Of a DNA stretch of 9,740 nt, positions 7,270 through 9,740 are shown piece after piece. Position 1 is the first letter of the stretch. The number at the start of each line of letters is the position of its first letter. The notes under the pieces were generated by a model. That model did no database searches, was not told the DNA's origin, and was given only the letters and a program-made list of their open reading frames with translations. The translations under genes were made by a program, and so were the position numbers. Source of the stretch: Bacillota bacterium (GTDB lineage: Bacteria; Eremiobacterota; SpSt-956; JAKJGF01); contig JAKPQU010000377.1 in NCBI GenBank assembly GCA_029555925.1, positions 1 through 9,740 of the forward strand, given 5' to 3'.

Positions 7270-7277
7270 AGGTGGAG
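7270..7277 (+). promoter_or_regulatory. pelF: Ribosome binding site of pelF
   Basis: AGGTGGAG ends 8 nt before the GTG at 7286. It supports this non-ATG start and lies 10 nt beyond the end of the repeat region. Confidence 0.75.
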
Positions 7278-7285
7278 ATAGTTAA

Positions 7286-9628
7286 GTGGAAAAAACAATA
7301 GAGAAAATATTCAATGGTCTTGTGCTTCTGGATGCGACAAAGAGGGAAGAAGCAGAATATCTTCTTTCGAAAATAAAGAATGAAGAAGAACTTCACCGTC
7401 TGGCACAGACAGCGAAATTATCTGATTTTAAGATTAAATATTATGTTATAAAACATCTGTCTTTATTTGATTATAAAAGTACTGTTAAAGATTTAACAGA
7501 ATTTTTATTTGATGAGAGCAAAATTATTCAGAGAACTGCAGAAAGAGCACTGGATAATATAAGCTCTGATTTTAAATATGATTATTTCCTGGATTTGCTC
7601 TCTTCATCTGATTATTATGCCCGTACCTATGCAATAAAATCTCTTGGCATGGGAGAACAGGCAAATGCTGTTATACCACTTATCGGGATATTAAAGGATA
7701 AAGATCCTGGAATAAGGGCCCGTATAATAGACAGTCTTCGTCTTATCGGAGATGAAAGAGCCGAAGATGCTGTTCTGAAGTCTTTGAGTGACTGTGATGC
7801 AGAAGTTAGATATGCTGCAGCCTTTTACTGCGGCAGCAGAAAAGTTAAAAAAGCCTGTAATGAACTTGTTAAACTCCTGGATGATGAAAATCCTTCTGTT
7901 CGTGTTACCTGTGTATGGGCTCTGGGACAGATTAAATCCTGCACTATTCCCGGAATATTGAAAAATTGTTTAAAAAAAGAAAGAGATAAAAACGTAAGAA
8001 ATGAAATACTCAGAGTTTTGAGAGAATCCGGCATGGCAGAGTCACTTTTCAGAGATAAAAACCTCTCTGTCGATGCCGATGATGTTACAAATCCTGTATT
8101 GAAATGGACTATAGCAAAATTTTCAAAAGAAAAGAATTTCGAAAAAGCAGATATATGTCTTTTTGTGGAAGGGAGTTATCCTTATGTAAGAGGCGGCGTC
8201 TCTTCGTGGGTTCAGGAACAGATTAAGTATTTTAAAGATTTTACGTTTTCCGTCGTTCATATGGTGGCTTCCAGTTCTGAAATAAAAGAATTTAAATATG
8301 ATCTTCCGAAAAATATTTTATATTATAAAGATATATATTTATACGATTTGCCGGATATAAAGAGGAAAGGGAAAAACACCGGAGCCGGGCAGTTAATGGA
8401 TCTTCTCTTTGATTTCATTATATCTTCCGGGAAAATAGATAAAGACAGGTTTAAATATTTATGTAAAGAACTGGGTTTTATGGAGGGTTTTAAACTGGAT
8501 ATAGGTGACCTTTTTTTCTCTCCGGAAGCATGGAAATTTATAACAAAACTTTATAATAACAGTCTTTCAGATGTGCCTTTTCTTGAATACATCTGGTCAT
8601 ACAGATCTCTTGTATTGCCGGTTTATAATATTTTAAGAGCCATTTATCCACCTGCTTCTTTATTTTATACTGTCCTTACCGGATATGCAGGACTCGGCGC
8701 AACTCTTTCCAGCTTATATTACAATAAACCTTTAATGTTAACAGAACATGGTATTTACCACAGAGAGAGAATGATAGAAATAAATCAGGCCAGCTGGATC
8801 TATGAGATAAAACAGGACGGTTATATGGCAAGGGAAGTCTTTACAGGATTGAAAAAAGTCTGGATAAATCTCTACCTTACCCTGAGTTCTCTTGTATATG
8901 ACAATTCGTCTACTATAACTACTCTTTTCTCTGATAATGCAAGAATGGAAATAGAAGCAGGAGCAGACCCTTCCAGGATTGTTATTATTCCAAATGGAAT
9001 AGATATGGAGAGATTTGCATCAGTTAAGCCAAAGGAACTGAATAAAAAAACTCTTACTGTAACGCTTGTAGGAAGAGTTGTACCCATAAAAGACATAAAA
9101 ACTTACATTCTTTCAGCCAGACTGGTATGTGATGAAATGGTCGACAAGGTTAAATTTCTTGTTATGGGGCCTTATGATGAAGACAGAGAATATTTTGATG
9201 AATGTATTACCCTTATAAATCTGATGGGCCTTGACGGCATTGTAGAGTTTACAGGTAATGTAAACCTGGCAGATGCTTTTAATGATATAGATCTGGTTGT
9301 GCTTACCAGTATAAGTGAAGGACAACCTCTTACGTTAATGGAAGCCATGAGTGCCGGTATACCATGTGTGGCTACAAATGTAGGATGTTGCAGGGAACTT
9401 TTATACGGTAAAGACGGTGAAGACGAGATGCTCGGAAAATGTGGACTTATTACGAATGTCCATGCCCCGTCTGAAACAGCCGGCGCGATAATGACCATAT
9501 TAAGGGATGGTCACCTCTATAAAAAAATGGCTCAAACAGGGAAAATAAGAATGGAACGATATTATCAGAAAAAAGATGTGTTGGAGAGATACGGTAAGGA
9601 GTTCAGGAAATTGTTGAGTAGTGAGTAG
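7286..9628 (+). CDS. pelF: PelF-like GT4 glycosyltransferase with N-terminal HEAT-repeat domain
   Basis: This 780-residue protein starts at GTG with a good Shine-Dalgarno. Residues about 15-250 are HEAT/armadillo-like repeats of about 31 residues (for example AVIPLIGILKDKDPGIRARI and CNELVKLLDDENPSVRVTCV). From about 287 the PelF family begins: ADICLFVEGSYPYVRGGVSSW (288-308) is its N-terminal signature, followed by TEHGIYHRER (486-495), IIPNGIDMERF (567-577), GRVVPIKD (596-603, donor-binding Arg597 and Lys602), and SEGQPLTLMEA (677-687), the GT4 EX7E pair Glu678/Glu686. All catalytic landmarks look intact. Usual PelF is about 500 residues, so the HEAT part is an addition. It is cytosolic and would build the Pel chain from a nucleotide sugar with PelG. 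The final Ser-Ser-Glu and TAG stop fall in a GAGTAGT repeat. Confidence 0.93.
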   Translation: MEKTIEKIFNGLVLLDATKREEAEYLLSKIKNEEELHRLAQTAKLSDFKIKYYVIKHLSLFDYKSTVKDLTEFLFDESKIIQRTAERALDNISSDFKYDYFLDLLSSSDYYARTYAIKSLGMGEQANAVIPLIGILKDKDPGIRARIIDSLRLIGDERAEDAVLKSLSDCDAEVRYAAAFYCGSRKVKKACNELVKLLDDENPSVRVTCVWALGQIKSCTIPGILKNCLKKERDKNVRNEILRVLRESGMAESLFRDKNLSVDADDVTNPVLKWTIAKFSKEKNFEKADICLFVEGSYPYVRGGVSSWVQEQIKYFKDFTFSVVHMVASSSEIKEFKYDLPKNILYYKDIYLYDLPDIKRKGKNTGAGQLMDLLFDFIISSGKIDKDRFKYLCKELGFMEGFKLDIGDLFFSPEAWKFITKLYNNSLSDVPFLEYIWSYRSLVLPVYNILRAIYPPASLFYTVLTGYAGLGATLSSLYYNKPLMLTEHGIYHRERMIEINQASWIYEIKQDGYMAREVFTGLKKVWINLYLTLSSLVYDNSSTITTLFSDNARMEIEAGADPSRIVIIPNGIDMERFASVKPKELNKKTLTVTLVGRVVPIKDIKTYILSARLVCDEMVDKVKFLVMGPYDEDREYFDECITLINLMGLDGIVEFTGNVNLADAFNDIDLVVLTSISEGQPLTLMEAMSAGIPCVATNVGCCRELLYGKDGEDEMLGKCGLITNVHAPSETAGAIMTILRDGHLYKKMAQTGKIRMERYYQKKDVLERYGKEFRKLLSSE

Positions 9629-9650
9629 TGAGTAGTGAAAAGTGAGTAGG
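9616..9650 (+). repeat. GAGTAGT heptamer tandem repeat across the pelF stop
   Basis: Five consecutive 7-bp units occur: GAGTAGT three times, then GAAAAGT and GAGTAGG. The pelF TAG (9626-9628) lies in the second unit. The sequence differs from the ACGCRTY unit but has the same 7-bp period, and it leads directly into the hairpin of copy 3. Confidence 0.9.
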
Positions 9651-9740
9651 GGCGAACCACTTTGTTCGCCCGGTACCGGTAAAAATACGCATTACGCATC
9701 ACGCATCACGCATCACGACCACGCGTCACGTGTCACGATC
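9649..9740 (+). repeat. Composite repeat element, copy 3 (runs off window end)
   Basis: It has the same order as copy 1: the GC-rich hairpin (9650-9671), the 8-bp palindrome TACCGGTA (9674-9681), AAAAT, then a heptamer array from 9687. The array has ACGCATT, three ACGCATC units, a 6-bp ACGACC, ACGCGTC, ACGTGTC and ACGATC. It continues beyond the window, so its right end and the next gene are unseen. Confidence 0.9.
9650..9671. repeat. Hairpin of composite repeat copy 3
   Basis: GGGCGAAC (9650-9657) pairs perfectly with GTTCGCCC (9664-9671) around the 6-nt loop CACTTT. Relative to copy 1 one C-G pair has become A-T on both arms. No T-run follows, so it is not a typical intrinsic terminator. 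Confidence 0.85.

Overview
The window carries most of a Pel-type exopolysaccharide locus from an AT-rich, Gram-negative bacterium (GC roughly in the mid-30s percent by eye). The Gram-negative assignment rests on one gene whose product has a signal peptide, a periplasmic TPR part and a C-terminal beta-barrel ending in Phe. The taxon cannot be fixed from sequence alone. All genes are on the + strand, and I saw no RNA genes, transposase genes or CRISPR array.

Layout: a PelA-like deacetylase whose frame is open at the window start (1-2511); a compact PelB-like TPR/outer-membrane barrel protein (2508-4178, ATGA overlap); a stand-alone receiver-domain response regulator (4192-4584); a repeat-filled gap (4585-4732); a PelD-like membrane GAF/degenerate-GGDEF protein (4733-6142); a PelE-like membrane helical-repeat protein (6142-7173, 1-bp overlap); a second repeat-filled gap (7174-7285); a PelF-like GT4 glycosyltransferase with an extra HEAT-repeat N-terminus (7286-9628); and a third repeat region running off the window end. 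A pelG-like flippase/transporter gene would be expected next, beyond the window.

By analogy with Pseudomonas Pel, PelF would polymerise the sugar in the cytoplasm, a PelD-PelE-PelG inner-membrane complex would activate synthesis and export the polymer, PelA would partly deacetylate it in the periplasm, and PelB would pass it through the outer membrane. Three departures from the Pseudomonas plan stand out. No pelC lies between pelB and pelD, and a CheY-like regulator occupies that slot. PelF carries about 270 residues of HEAT repeats. The c-di-GMP I-site arginine expected in PelD appears to be lysine.

The three gene junctions that are not translationally coupled or tightly packed hold one family of repetitive DNA. 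It has a GC-rich hairpin, a YACCGGTR palindrome, and arrays of a 7-bp unit close to ACGCRTY. Two copies differ by paired, compensating changes in both the hairpin and the palindrome. The repeats touch or supply the stop codons of the genes they follow.
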